DNA from: Parabacteroides sp. TM07-1AC
GTDB lineage: Bacteria; Bacteroidota; Bacteroidia; Bacteroidales; Tannerellaceae
Direction of reading: 5' to 3'
DNA: 64,000 nt
NCBI RefSeq assembly: GCF_003480915.1
Contig: NZ_QUKD01000008.1
Coordinates: forward strand, 27,854-91,853
Shown piece after piece: positions 1 through 8,980 of this stretch (within the stretch, counting starts at the first letter, position 1; every line of letters starts with the position of its first letter). Position numbers and translations under genes: made by a program. The notes below the pieces were generated by a model. That model ran no database searches and was not told the origin of the DNA. It saw only the letters and a program-made list of their open reading frames with translations.

Positions 1-29
1 ATAATTATTTATCAGTGATATGTTGTGAC

Positions 30-593
30 ATGAGGATAAGGACTCCACTAAACAATAAAAAAGATGATCTGATTTTCAATATCATTCAAGGAGACGAAAA
101 AGCCTTTCGCCAACTTTTTGATATGTATTATCTCAGATTATACCATGTGGCTATCTACTATCTATCCTCCAAAGAATCAGCTGAAGAAGTTGTATCTGAT
201 GTTTTTTACACGATTTGGAATAGAAAAGAAACACTCCATGAAATAGAAAATATAGAAAGTTATCTCTACATTTCTACCAAAAACCAGGCTCTACATTATA
301 TAAGAAGATCTAATACTCCAGAGTGTTCACCCTTAGACTTATATAATATAGAGTTGATAGCAGACAATACCAATCCAGAATCTGTTTTACTGGACCAGGA
401 GCAACAGGAACTGATACAGAAAGCAATCAACTCCTTGCCGGAAAAATGCAGGGAAGTATTCAGATTGTTCCTTTCCGACAAACTCAAGCAAAAAGAAATC
501 GCCACTTTACTGAATATATCACAAAAGACAGTAGAAGCTCATATTGCAACGGCTTATAAGAAAATACATGCTTATCTGAAGAAAAGGTATTAA
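30..593 (+). CDS. Orphan ECF-type RNA polymerase sigma factor
   Basis: Sigma-70 family extracytoplasmic-function factor of about 187 residues. A sigma region 2 block lies near residues 25-85 (AFRQLFDMYY, then AEEVVSDVFYTIW), and region 4 with its helix-turn-helix lies near 125-185 (LPEKCREVF, then KQKEIATLLNISQKTVEAHI). The start at ATG 30 is preferred over the upstream GTG at 15, because family members begin shortly before the DDLIF helix. In Bacteroidetes such factors usually pair with a membrane FecR anti-sigma and control a SusC/SusD locus. No fecR or susC follows here; the next gene is convergent. A partner could lie left of the window. The family call is firm, the regulon is unknown. 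Confidence 0.9.
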   Translation: MRIRTPLNNKKDDLIFNIIQGDEKAFRQLFDMYYLRLYHVAIYYLSSKESAEEVVSDVFYTIWNRKETLHEIENIESYLYISTKNQALHYIRRSNTPECSPLDLYNIELIADNTNPESVLLDQEQQELIQKAINSLPEKCREVFRLFLSDKLKQKEIATLLNISQKTVEAHIATAYKKIHAYLKKRY

Positions 594-611
594 CAAATTT
601 CCCTTTAAATG

Positions 612-706
612 AACCGAAATCTCGTTTAAAAGGAGTTTTTTCTCGTTTTAAACGAAGTGAGGGTCCGTTTTAAACGAATTTACACCTCGTTTTAAACGAA
701 CCCACC
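612..706. repeat. Cluster of GTTTTAAACGA-type short repeats (copy A)
   Basis: The 145-bp gap between the sigma gene and the convergent GH43 gene holds four near-palindromic units of the form CGTTTTAAACG or a shorter variant (at 621, 643, 667 and 688). One stretch of about 24 bp, positions 641-664, recurs exactly at 17291-17314. No coding potential is seen. The units could fold as small hairpins or bind a protein. The function is unknown. Confidence 0.7.
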
Positions 707-738
707 CTATTTTTAGAAAAGAATTATCCCATATTCTT

Positions 739-2316
739 TCAAAAGACTTTAAAGTAGTCGACATCGACAAAGCCTTTGCCGTCTGTTACGTCCGGGTTAA
801 TGCAGAAAAGTCCGACTTTAGCGCCGATCCACTGTCCTTTCGATATTTCGAAACGGTCATCCAATGTCGTAAAATGCATACCGTCCATGCTGTAAGAATA
901 CCGGCAAGTCGCATCTGGATAGACCTTTACCTGCAGCCAAACATCATTCGATGGACAGTCGGCATTCTTTATTTCATGAGGGATATAACCACAATTCTCT
1001 CCCTTTCCCTCGCTAAGGACAATTTGTTTCTTTCCGCCTTTTTGCTGTACAGACAGATAAGAGTAATTATTTCCCATCATGACCAGACCAGCCCTTTCGC
1101 CTTCCTGCAAATGACTGACATTCATCTTCACCGTCGAAGTAAACTCCGGAGCAGGTAATTTCTGAAGTAACAGATTCCCGGAATAATAAAGATTCCCGTC
1201 TTCTGTCGGAGATGAAACGGCATACAATCTCAATGCCCCTTCCGAAGCGGTCAGGGAATACCATTTAGACTGACCTGCGGCCTGCCATTGCCACTGTAAA
1301 CCCAGTTTGCTGTCGTTGAATTCATCGGAAGTCTGTGGCGATTCGACCGGATATGTTTTACCGACATTCGGCTTTTTGTGAGACAGTACAGGCAACCCGC
1401 ATCCTTCCCCTTTTTCATCTATACCCATAACAGGCCAGTCGTTTTTCCAGTCACCGGGTTGAAGATGGACAATACGGCCATACACCCCTTTGTCCTGAAA
1501 ATGGATGAACCACCATTCACCGGTCTGTGTATCGACAAAACCTCCCTGGTGAGGTCCGTTTATGCCGTTGCCTTCCTGCAAAACTTTCTTCGATTCATAC
1601 GGTCCTTCGATATTCCTTGAACGCAGTACTGTTTGCCAGCCAGTCGAAACACCGCCCGCCGGAGCCAGGATATAATACCAGCCATTCCTCTTCATCGTCT
1701 TCAATCCTTCGAGCACCGGATTTTCTTTTTCGTCCCAATAGATGATCTTCCCGTTATCGAGGATGCTCAAACCATCTTCCGACATACGGTGCAGATAGAC
1801 CGGACCACCACAGAGCTTGCTTCTCACCAAATAAGCCTTTCCGTCTTCATCCCACAAAGGACAAGGGTCCTCCCACTGCGACACATGCAAAACATGCTTC
1901 AAGGTCCATTCTTTAGCAGGATCGGTCGTATAGGCAGCGAACAAACCCTCCTGCGGAGTGCAAAAATAGACATAATACTTTCCGTCGTGATAGCGGATTG
2001 CCGGAGCCCATGACCCTTGTCCGTGTGCCGGATAATCATAACGATCTAAAGGCAGACGCGGATAAACATGGTTGATGATCTTCCAGTTCACCAAATCTCT
2101 GGAATGCAGGACCGGAATACCGGGTGCACAGGTAAAACTGGATGCGACCATATAATAATCATCACCGACACGGATCACATCCGGATCAGAGTAATCGGCA
2201 TGTATGATCGGGTTACGATAGGTTCCGTCGCCGTTATCGGCAACCCAAACCTGGGCTTTCAGACAGCATGCGGTTAACAGCATACCGATTAAGAGTAAGA
2301 ATTTTCCTTTATTCAT
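739..2316 (-). CDS. Secreted GH43 family glycosidase (beta-xylosidase / alpha-L-arabinofuranosidase type)
   Basis: A 525-residue protein with an N-terminal signal peptide (hydrophobic LLLIGMLLTACCLKA, cleavage probably after AQ). Residues ~30-310 form a five-bladed GH43 propeller: the general-base Asp is in the ADYSDPDV motif (~44), a middle Asp is in WEDPCPLWDEDG, and the general-acid Glu is in NPVLEGLKT. The C-terminal ~200 residues resemble the concanavalin-like domain that follows many GH43 xylosidases. It is the last gene of the leftward polysaccharide locus and would act in the periplasm or at the cell surface on oligosaccharides. Substrate choice between xylosides and arabinosides cannot be settled by reading. 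The family call is strong. Confidence 0.88.
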   Translation of the reverse strand: MNKGKFLLLIGMLLTACCLKAQVWVADNGDGTYRNPIIHADYSDPDVIRVGDDYYMVASSFTCAPGIPVLHSRDLVNWKIINHVYPRLPLDRYDYPAHGQGSWAPAIRYHDGKYYVYFCTPQEGLFAAYTTDPAKEWTLKHVLHVSQWEDPCPLWDEDGKAYLVRSKLCGGPVYLHRMSEDGLSILDNGKIIYWDEKENPVLEGLKTMKRNGWYYILAPAGGVSTGWQTVLRSRNIEGPYESKKVLQEGNGINGPHQGGFVDTQTGEWWFIHFQDKGVYGRIVHLQPGDWKNDWPVMGIDEKGEGCGLPVLSHKKPNVGKTYPVESPQTSDEFNDSKLGLQWQWQAAGQSKWYSLTASEGALRLYAVSSPTEDGNLYYSGNLLLQKLPAPEFTSTVKMNVSHLQEGERAGLVMMGNNYSYLSVQQKGGKKQIVLSEGKGENCGYIPHEIKNADCPSNDVWLQVKVYPDATCRYSYSMDGMHFTTLDDRFEISKGQWIGAKVGLFCINPDVTDGKGFVDVDYFKVF

Positions 2317-2379
2317 CTTCCTATTTATATATTAAACATTGTCCTGAATTGAAATACTTTTCACGATGAATCAGATGCA

Positions 2380-2387
2380 CAAAGATA
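2380..2387 (-). promoter_or_regulatory. Candidate -7 box for the GH43 gene
   Basis: CAAAGATA on the given strand reads TATCTTTG leftward, a match to the Bacteroidetes TAnnTTTG -7 element, 64 bp before the GH43 start. No clear -33 box is seen. It may give this gene transcription of its own within the locus. Confidence 0.4.
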
Positions 2388-2461
2388 ATATAAAAAGACG
2401 TACCTCTATATAATAATCGTTTGGGAACAGAGAGAAGCATCAACAGGCTCGTTTACCTAAT

Positions 2462-4111
2462 CTATAAGGTTGTCTGAAAACTGTAAGTGGATACAACGTT
2501 ATCCGACGTACGGATGGTCAGGACAAAATCGTATGTTTTTCCTTTCTCAAACTTTATTTTGTTGGTTAGTGTCACATTTGTTTTGCCATAAGGAGCCAGA
2601 GATGTTAATTCAGCTTGTCCTATTGCTTTCCTGTTGCCATCCTGCAGTTGCTCCAGTGTCAGAACAGCAGGTGCAGAAGCTATCTGTCCGAAATTCTCTA
2701 CCACGACACTTATATCCGGGCTGTCTGATGCAAATACCGGCATCCGGGCAGAAAGAATCGGATCGTTATAGCTGATCCAAGGCAGACGGGCATATCCGTA
2801 GAGCAATTTACCGGAAGTCGTTTTTCCTATTAATTTAGGGGCGAACTCTTCGGCAGTTATGCCGTTACCTTTTGCATCGAAAGTAACAATCAGGTCTTTC
2901 CCGTCATTCTCCGTACTTTGAACTTTACAGCCTCTGCCATAATTGACCTCTGTAGATGCACCGAAACGCAAGGAATTGAGATCGATATCCGTCTGCGGGT
3001 TAAATCCTTTCTCGGCAGCAATCTTTACACGGATCGCTTTTGTTTTATCCGTAACAGGCTGAGTATCGAGAACGGTCAGCAGCAGACCCGGATTCAACGG
3101 GATACTTATATTCTTGGAGCTATGATTGTCATTCGGAAGGTCTTCATTTTTCAATGTATCAATCACGGCAAAATTAGCCTGGATAGCACGACCGTATTCA
3201 TCCTGTAAAATCTTGATACGCTCATACTTGAACCAGTTTTCCACCTTTCCGTCCTCATGCACGGAAACACCCGGCAGATAAGCCTCTCCCGGATCGGTTA
3301 CCCAGTTCACGCCGTCTTTTGAACGGAGATAGAAGGCGATACGTCCCAACCAGTCATTTACGATCAGGTGATACTGGACATGATCTCGCCAAACGACAGG
3401 GTCTTCAAATTCTCCTTTTACCGGAGGATATACCCGTTTGTCCGTAATCTGATTGTAAGGGGAAAGTCCGGTTTGGCTGATCCATACGCCACCTCCACGG
3501 CATACCATCAGGTAAGAGCCGTCCTCACGCTGTGCGAATGTCAGATTTGAAAGGCCCTCGATAATGCGGCGGTCGCGGTTGTCGAAGTCAAACTTCTTAC
3601 GGGTCCACGGACCGTTCAGGTCGTCCGCCAGGTAATAGCCGTCGATAACATAAACGACCACACGTCCGTCTTTCAGGCGGAAAGCCTCCGGGTTATGTCC
3701 CGAACCGATGGTATCTTTGATTATGAACGGGCCGATAGAATTATCGCATACGGCATGATAGACCGTCGAGTTGGGCCAGAACATATGTCCTTTCGGAGAA
3801 TTTTCCGGCCAACCGCAAACATACAGATGGTATTTATTATCCTCATCTTTCAGGATATTTCCTCCCCAATAGGAACGGACATTGTCTTCAATCCCGTTAT
3901 CCACATAGCGCGGAACAACTTCTTTGGCTCCCCATACATCGGAGCTCAGTTTTCCGGCAGGCATAGGAAGAAAACGGTCTATGAACCGGGCACCTTCGAC
4001 AAGATTATCCCACTCAGCGGGACGCGGCCTTTCTGTGATCTGTGCAGTCATACTCTGCGTTCCGATACAGAAAGCGACAGAGGTACACAATAATAAAGAA
4101 TAGAGTTTCAT
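2462..4111 (-). CDS. Secreted GH43-like five-bladed beta-propeller glycosidase
   Basis: A 549-residue protein with a signal peptide (MKLYSLLLCTSVAFCIG, then TAQ). Residues ~75-330 carry repeated propeller blades (SYWGGNILKDEDNKYHLYVCGW; HNPEAFRLKDGRVVVY; EGLSNLTFAQREDGSYLMV; EFEDPVVWRDHVQYHLIV), resembling clan-F/J propeller hydrolases such as GH43. The C-terminal ~200 residues look like beta-sandwich domains. I cannot assign a numbered CAZy family with certainty. It lies between GH2 and GH43 in the same orientation, so a role in trimming the same glycan is the natural inference. A terminator-like hairpin and a candidate -7 box upstream suggest it may start its own transcript. Confidence 0.75.
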   Translation of the reverse strand: MKLYSLLLCTSVAFCIGTQSMTAQITERPRPAEWDNLVEGARFIDRFLPMPAGKLSSDVWGAKEVVPRYVDNGIEDNVRSYWGGNILKDEDNKYHLYVCGWPENSPKGHMFWPNSTVYHAVCDNSIGPFIIKDTIGSGHNPEAFRLKDGRVVVYVIDGYYLADDLNGPWTRKKFDFDNRDRRIIEGLSNLTFAQREDGSYLMVCRGGGVWISQTGLSPYNQITDKRVYPPVKGEFEDPVVWRDHVQYHLIVNDWLGRIAFYLRSKDGVNWVTDPGEAYLPGVSVHEDGKVENWFKYERIKILQDEYGRAIQANFAVIDTLKNEDLPNDNHSSKNISIPLNPGLLLTVLDTQPVTDKTKAIRVKIAAEKGFNPQTDIDLNSLRFGASTEVNYGRGCKVQSTENDGKDLIVTFDAKGNGITAEEFAPKLIGKTTSGKLLYGYARLPWISYNDPILSARMPVFASDSPDISVVVENFGQIASAPAVLTLEQLQDGNRKAIGQAELTSLAPYGKTNVTLTNKIKFEKGKTYDFVLTIRTSDNVVSTYSFQTTL

Positions 4112-4139
4112 AGTATTAATAATTAAGCTTTTAATGCTT

Positions 4140-4147
4140 CAAATGTA
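4140..4147 (-). promoter_or_regulatory. Candidate -7 box before the GH43-like gene
   Basis: CAAATGTA on the given strand reads TACATTTG leftward, 29 bp ahead of the GH43-like start and just downstream of a terminator-like hairpin. No convincing -33 box is present. Confidence 0.35.
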
Positions 4148-4181
4148 TAACATTTACAGATTGGATACAGCCGGTTATATG

Positions 4182-4211
4182 AAAAAAAACTACGCAAAGG
4201 TTTGCGTAGTT
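4182..4211 (-). terminator. Intrinsic terminator after the GH2 gene
   Basis: A perfect 11-bp stem (4188-4198 with 4201-4211, two-base loop) read leftward is followed directly by a run of eight T residues. It lies ~105 bp after the GH2 stop and ahead of the GH43-like gene, so transcription from upstream should at least partly end here. Confidence 0.8.
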
Positions 4212-4269
4212 CTGATAGTCCGGCACTATAAAGCTATGGAGGTGATATGGTTAAACCGGTCGCTTGACA

Positions 4270-4319
4270 TAGTAATGGTAACCGGCTGATACAGTAGTGC
4301 CAGCCGGTTACCATTACTA
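4270..4319. other. Perfect 19-bp hairpin overlapping the GH2 stop codon
   Basis: The arms 4270-4288 and 4301-4319 are exact inverted copies of 19 bp with a 12-base loop. The right arm contains the GH2 stop codon. No T-run follows on the leftward strand, so it is not a standard terminator. It may protect the mRNA 3' end or pause polymerase before the terminator at 4182-4211. Confidence 0.75.
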
Positions 4320-7229
4320 ATAAAGAGAAATTTCTCCCAAACCGGCACGTCCTTCGGAGACATTTTCTATTGTCAGACGAAGATATTTTATTTCACGGTC
4401 GACAGTCATCGGTTTGAACTCCCAGCCTGTACATTCCCGTTCATACAAAAGTTCCCAGCGTTCGCCATCCTGCGACGTCTCTACTTTGTGCTTATAGGAA
4501 GAGCTGTCTTTCTGGAAAAGAATACGGCTGGCTGCCACATAGCCCGGACGATCCAACGTCAGCGTGATTACCTGCGGAAGTTTATCTTCGCCTGCGATCC
4601 ACCAGGTGTGATCATCATTATCTATGATATTCGAGGACGGATACCCGCTCTGACTGCTGCCTACCTGGACGGAAGCGATCTTCAGGCGGGGTCTTTCCAA
4701 TATACGCTTCTGCCAGGAAGAGGGCTTCACGACTACATTATCTTCTTCCTGTCCTTTGAATGCCGCATGTTCTCCATCCGGCAAATAAGAGTTACGGAAA
4801 GGTTCCGTCATAACCTCTGCCCTACCGGCTGATAAACCGTCCGCGGTAACTTCCACAACGATCTTACCGGCCTTTTTCGTCGTACGTATAAAGGCAAAAC
4901 CGATACCGCCTTCGACTTTTTGCGGATTGATACCGATACGGCTGATCGTATCTCCGATCAGTGTACCTTCTCCCGATACCTGTATCCGGATCTCCTGCCG
5001 GGAGTTGTAGACTAAAGTGCCATTCTTATCGCAAACCTTAAAATAGACAGGGATCATATCTGAACCGTCTGCCACGGGAATAATACCATTCGTTTTGATA
5101 TCTACTACCAGATGATCCGGCTGTTCGGGTGTCGTCACATGATGTGTAGCCACTACTTTTCCATCCACAAGGGCTTCCGCTTTCAATGTCCCGGCTTCAT
5201 ATTCTCCGGCATTGAAGATGAATACGGGGCTGCCTCCTTTTTCAACGACCGGACGATACAGCGGTGTCCTTTCCTCGCGTGTCTGTTTTCCGATTAATTG
5301 ATCGTTACGGTATAATTTTACTTCATCGCAATTGGAGAAGACCGTAATATCTGTTGTAGAAGAGGTAAAACCGGCAGATGCATTATAGGAAGCGATAAAG
5401 ACCATCGGCCCATCGTACAATCCCGGCTGGGAGACAGACTTGTCGCGCATACTCTGCAACATGAAATAACTGAACTTCGGATAACGGTTGATGTCGACCA
5501 CACCGCTGTACATCGTTTCATCCTGGCTTCCACGTGCATAATCGTTGTAACTCCATACAAAATGCCCTCCCATATGCGGATTGGCATCCAGCATGCACCA
5601 GTCGAAATACCCTTTGCCATTCAACTGTTCGATACGGCTGCGACACTGACGCATCTGTTCTTCTTCATTCTCTTTCAGACTGACACGGGGCTTCTCTCCT
5701 ACACCGTCTCCCCACTCGCGGGTAAACAAGGGTTTGACCACGATGAAGTCTTCGGGATAATTACTCATCACATCGCCATCCTTCGGGAATTTGGATACCT
5801 GTTTGTAAAAGACATCGTAATAAGGTTCCATATCGGCATGCCCGAAGTAATCGCCAGCTGTGTACATCTGGTCACCCGGATATTCCGCATGGGACAGTTC
5901 CTGGATTTCTTTTGCCAATGAGACCGGATAACGGGATTCATTCAGCGCCGTTTCCCAAAGTACGACGGAAGGGTGATTCCGATCCCGGCGAATCATCCGG
6001 CGTCCAACATCATAAAGCCGTTTGATAAACGTGGAATCGGGATTATAAAACTGCCAGCCGGGAATACATTCGACAACCAACAGACCATACTTATCGCAGG
6101 CATCCAAAAAAGCCGGATCACTCGGATAATGGGCGGCACGGACGGCATTGTAGCCCCCCTGCTTCAGGTCGATCGCATCCCGTACCTGCATCGAATTGGA
6201 AGCGGCATCACCGACATTGGCAAAAGCCTGGTGACGGTTGGCTCCGCGCATATACAGTTTTTCTCCATTGATAAAGAACCCCTCCTCCGCTGTGTAACGG
6301 ATTGTACGGATACCGACTTTTTCCTCTGTCTCATCCAGTACTTTTTCACCGGATAGGATTTGTGTCTGCAAGGTATAAAGATGGGGCGTGTAAGGATGCC
6401 ATAAGGCGGGATTGTCGACAATCAAATCCTGCGCTACTGTTTCGTCCGACTGCTGCTGCAAATCGACCGGAGTCTTCACTTCGGCAACCACATACCCCGT
6501 AGAATCTTTTAACTGAGAGAATAAGGTCAACGTTTCATTCTTATCCGATTGATTACGGATATGTGTGGAGACATGGACTCTTGCCCTTTCTTTCGTCACC
6601 TCCGGAAAAGTGATGAACTGGCCGCCACCGGCAACTATCTCTACCTGCAAAGGATCGGTTATATATATTTTATCGGTAATAACCATCCTGACATCCCGGT
6701 ATATACCGCTATAATAATAGAAGTCCATCTTATCCTGCGGCTTTCCCGGAGGAGTCAGCGGATCATGTTCAGCAGAAACACGGACTGCCAGTACATTATT
6801 ACCGTTCCAGTCGACATGATCCGTCAGATCAGCCACAAATCCCATATAACCGCCATGATGTTCCGTTATCTTTTTTCCATTCAAATAAACATCACAGTTT
6901 GTCATAACTCCCTCAAAAGAAACAACGATTCGTTTATCCTTATCTGTTTCCGGGAGCTTAAAATAACGGCGATACCAACCGACACCGTCATATATTGAGT
7001 TTCCTCCGCAATGCTTTGTTTCCAGTTGCATGATATGCGGCAGGACGACAGGCATCCAGCCGGAATCATCCAAATCCATCCTGCTGCCGTCATTTACATC
7101 GCCCCGGAAGAAAGCCCAGTCAGTGTTCATATCCAATACCTGACGGCCGGAAGAGGCAGAGCTACAGCCATATCCCGAAAGCAGACCGGCAAGCAGGAAA
7201 AGGGAATAGAGTATGTTTATGTATTTCAT
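4317..7229 (-). CDS. GH2 family glycoside hydrolase (beta-galactosidase-like lipoprotein)
   Basis: A 970-residue protein with an N-terminal lipoprotein-type signal (LLAGLLSGYGC). The domain order is typical of GH2: jelly-roll sugar-binding domain (~35-190), Ig-like domain (~200-310), then a TIM barrel (~315-620) with acid/base Glu near 431 in LNES and nucleophile Glu near 505 in FTREWGDG. Extra beta-sandwich domains follow, and a C-terminal discoidin/F5-8-type module (~830-970, ending TIENVSEGRAGLGEISLY). Bacteroidetes GH2 enzymes of this layout are beta-galactosidases, glucuronidases or related exo-enzymes; the exact specificity is not readable here. It is the first enzyme gene after susD, separated by a short hairpin. 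Intact and full length. Confidence 0.9.
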   Translation of the reverse strand: MKYINILYSLFLLAGLLSGYGCSSASSGRQVLDMNTDWAFFRGDVNDGSRMDLDDSGWMPVVLPHIMQLETKHCGGNSIYDGVGWYRRYFKLPETDKDKRIVVSFEGVMTNCDVYLNGKKITEHHGGYMGFVADLTDHVDWNGNNVLAVRVSAEHDPLTPPGKPQDKMDFYYYSGIYRDVRMVITDKIYITDPLQVEIVAGGGQFITFPEVTKERARVHVSTHIRNQSDKNETLTLFSQLKDSTGYVVAEVKTPVDLQQQSDETVAQDLIVDNPALWHPYTPHLYTLQTQILSGEKVLDETEEKVGIRTIRYTAEEGFFINGEKLYMRGANRHQAFANVGDAASNSMQVRDAIDLKQGGYNAVRAAHYPSDPAFLDACDKYGLLVVECIPGWQFYNPDSTFIKRLYDVGRRMIRRDRNHPSVVLWETALNESRYPVSLAKEIQELSHAEYPGDQMYTAGDYFGHADMEPYYDVFYKQVSKFPKDGDVMSNYPEDFIVVKPLFTREWGDGVGEKPRVSLKENEEEQMRQCRSRIEQLNGKGYFDWCMLDANPHMGGHFVWSYNDYARGSQDETMYSGVVDINRYPKFSYFMLQSMRDKSVSQPGLYDGPMVFIASYNASAGFTSSTTDITVFSNCDEVKLYRNDQLIGKQTREERTPLYRPVVEKGGSPVFIFNAGEYEAGTLKAEALVDGKVVATHHVTTPEQPDHLVVDIKTNGIIPVADGSDMIPVYFKVCDKNGTLVYNSRQEIRIQVSGEGTLIGDTISRIGINPQKVEGGIGFAFIRTTKKAGKIVVEVTADGLSAGRAEVMTEPFRNSYLPDGEHAAFKGQEEDNVVVKPSSWQKRILERPRLKIASVQVGSSQSGYPSSNIIDNDDHTWWIAGEDKLPQVITLTLDRPGYVAASRILFQKDSSSYKHKVETSQDGERWELLYERECTGWEFKPMTVDREIKYLRLTIENVSEGRAGLGEISLY

Positions 7230-7267
7230 GTCTTCAAGTCTTTTCGATACATTTTCGATACAAAAGA

Positions 7268-7300
7268 AGGGATATATCAGAAATAATCCAATATATCCCT
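7268..7300 (-). terminator. Hairpin between susD and the GH2 gene (attenuator-like)
   Basis: A perfect 10-bp stem (7268-7277 with 7291-7300, 13-base loop). Read leftward it is followed by TTCTTTTG, a weak T-tract. Such hairpins after susCD often lower expression of downstream enzyme genes relative to the abundant outer-membrane proteins. Here that is inference. Confidence 0.5.
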
Positions 7301-7333
7301 CTACTTAATCCAAATATAGTTGTTAATACCTAA

Positions 7334-8941
7334 TTAATAGCCAGTATTCTGTTTCAGATTTGGATTCTTATCCAGGTAATCCTGCTTGATAGGTAGATAA
7401 CGGTTATGAACGGCAAACGAACGGTTTTCGATCAGAGCAGTTCCGGATATCGTTGCACGCATGAAAGGATTCGATTCGCTCGCATTCACAGTTCCTGTTA
7501 CGCGGGTCAACGGGCCGTTCATCAGAGTTTCGGCCAACATTTTACCACTATCGTCTTTCCAACGCAGGATATCGGCACGGCGAAGACCTTCACCTGCCAG
7601 TTCAGAAGAACGCTCGCGGCGGATCAATTCACGCAATTTTGCTTGCGTAGCATATTTACCACGGTCTACTGCCGGCATACCGACACGGTTACGAACCTGA
7701 TCCAACATACCGTATATTTCGGCAGACGGGCCATTCAATTCGTTTTCCGCTTCGGCATAACTTAGTAATACTTCGGCATACCGGAAGATAATTACGGAGG
7801 CATTCGTAGCCCACATATCAGCATATTGTGACTTATCCAACAGATATTTTCCCCAGGTTAATCCTGTCTTGGAAGCATTATCGGCGTCGTCCGGGTTATT
7901 CGGGTTTTTACTTCCGTCGATCGTAGCATCCAGTGTATTTAGGATACCGCCTTCCCAATCCATACCGGGAAAAAGAACGGTCATGGCCATACGCGGGTCA
8001 CGATTTGCATACGGATGGGTAGCGTCGTAACCGCTTCCGGCTTCTTCCTTGGTCAAACCGTTACTCATTTCGTAGGCATCTACCAGGTTTTGAGTCGGAA
8101 CCATCGACGACCAACCGCCGTCTGCATTGTTATACATTGTTCCGATCATCCAGTTATCATACAGGTTCTCGTCACGCTGGAAGGCCGCGATAATTTCTTT
8201 CGAACCTTGTCCTGCTACGGTGAAAAGATTGTTATAGTCAGGATCCAATTCATATTGTCCCAAGTCCATAATCGCCTTTGCCGCCTCTTTCGCACGCTGA
8301 TAGTCACCATAATACAAGGCCGAACGCATCTTGAGAGCCATAGCTGTTCCTTTGGCGATATAACCTCTTGCCGCAGGTGCATCGTTTAACAGAGGAATGG
8401 CCGCATCGATTTCGTCGTAAATAAATTTCTTTACTTCTTCTTCCGTATTGCGGGCTACTTTAGCTTCCTCGGCTGTCTCATACGACTCGATGATAGGCAC
8501 ACCGCCATACCACCAGTTCTTCAAGAAATATTGGAAAGCACGGATCGTTTTTACCTGGCCGATCATATTACTCTTCTTACCGGCATCGGCAAATTCAAGA
8601 GGTTCGATGTTCTTCAGAAAATCGTTACAACGACGGATCAATGAGAAGCCGTAATAATCTGCCACCTGGTTACTGGCTGTCATACTGCCGTTACCGATGT
8701 TTTTCCAGTTTTCATGGATATGGTAGTTGAAACCGAAATCGGAACCGCAGTCCCAATACATGATACCGGTCTCATCGCCCCAACCGTCGTAACAGCCGAT
8801 CAGGAACTTTTCTGCATCGGCTTCCGTCTGCCAGGTAGTGGCGGGCGAGAGTGCATCCTTGGGTACTGTATCCAAAAAGTCTGAACAGGACGTTCCGGCC
8901 AATGTCATTCCGGCCAGCATATATATAAATAAGCGTTTCAT
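7334..8941 (-). CDS. SusD/RagB-like glycan-binding outer-membrane lipoprotein
   Basis: A 535-residue protein starting MKRLFIYML with a lipobox ending GTSC (SCSDFLDTVPKD), a signature SusD N-terminus. Features include the N-terminal SusD-like region, TPR-type helices, and the C-terminal RagB/SusD block ('SYAEAENELNG', 'VRNRVGMP', 'LRELIRRERSSELAGEGLRRADILRWK'). It binds glycans at the cell surface as the lid of a SusC transporter. ATG 8941 is chosen over the more distal ATG at 8965 because it directly precedes the signal peptide. It is intact, while its SusC partner upstream is interrupted by a stop codon, so it may be an orphan lid unless the stop is read through. Confidence 0.93.
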   Translation of the reverse strand: MKRLFIYMLAGMTLAGTSCSDFLDTVPKDALSPATTWQTEADAEKFLIGCYDGWGDETGIMYWDCGSDFGFNYHIHENWKNIGNGSMTASNQVADYYGFSLIRRCNDFLKNIEPLEFADAGKKSNMIGQVKTIRAFQYFLKNWWYGGVPIIESYETAEEAKVARNTEEEVKKFIYDEIDAAIPLLNDAPAARGYIAKGTAMALKMRSALYYGDYQRAKEAAKAIMDLGQYELDPDYNNLFTVAGQGSKEIIAAFQRDENLYDNWMIGTMYNNADGGWSSMVPTQNLVDAYEMSNGLTKEEAGSGYDATHPYANRDPRMAMTVLFPGMDWEGGILNTLDATIDGSKNPNNPDDADNASKTGLTWGKYLLDKSQYADMWATNASVIIFRYAEVLLSYAEAENELNGPSAEIYGMLDQVRNRVGMPAVDRGKYATQAKLRELIRRERSSELAGEGLRRADILRWKDDSGKMLAETLMNGPLTRVTGTVNASESNPFMRATISGTALIENRSFAVHNRYLPIKQDYLDKNPNLKQNTGY

Positions 8942-8980
8942 GTTATATTCTTTTATTTTATTCATAACTAATCGTTCCTA

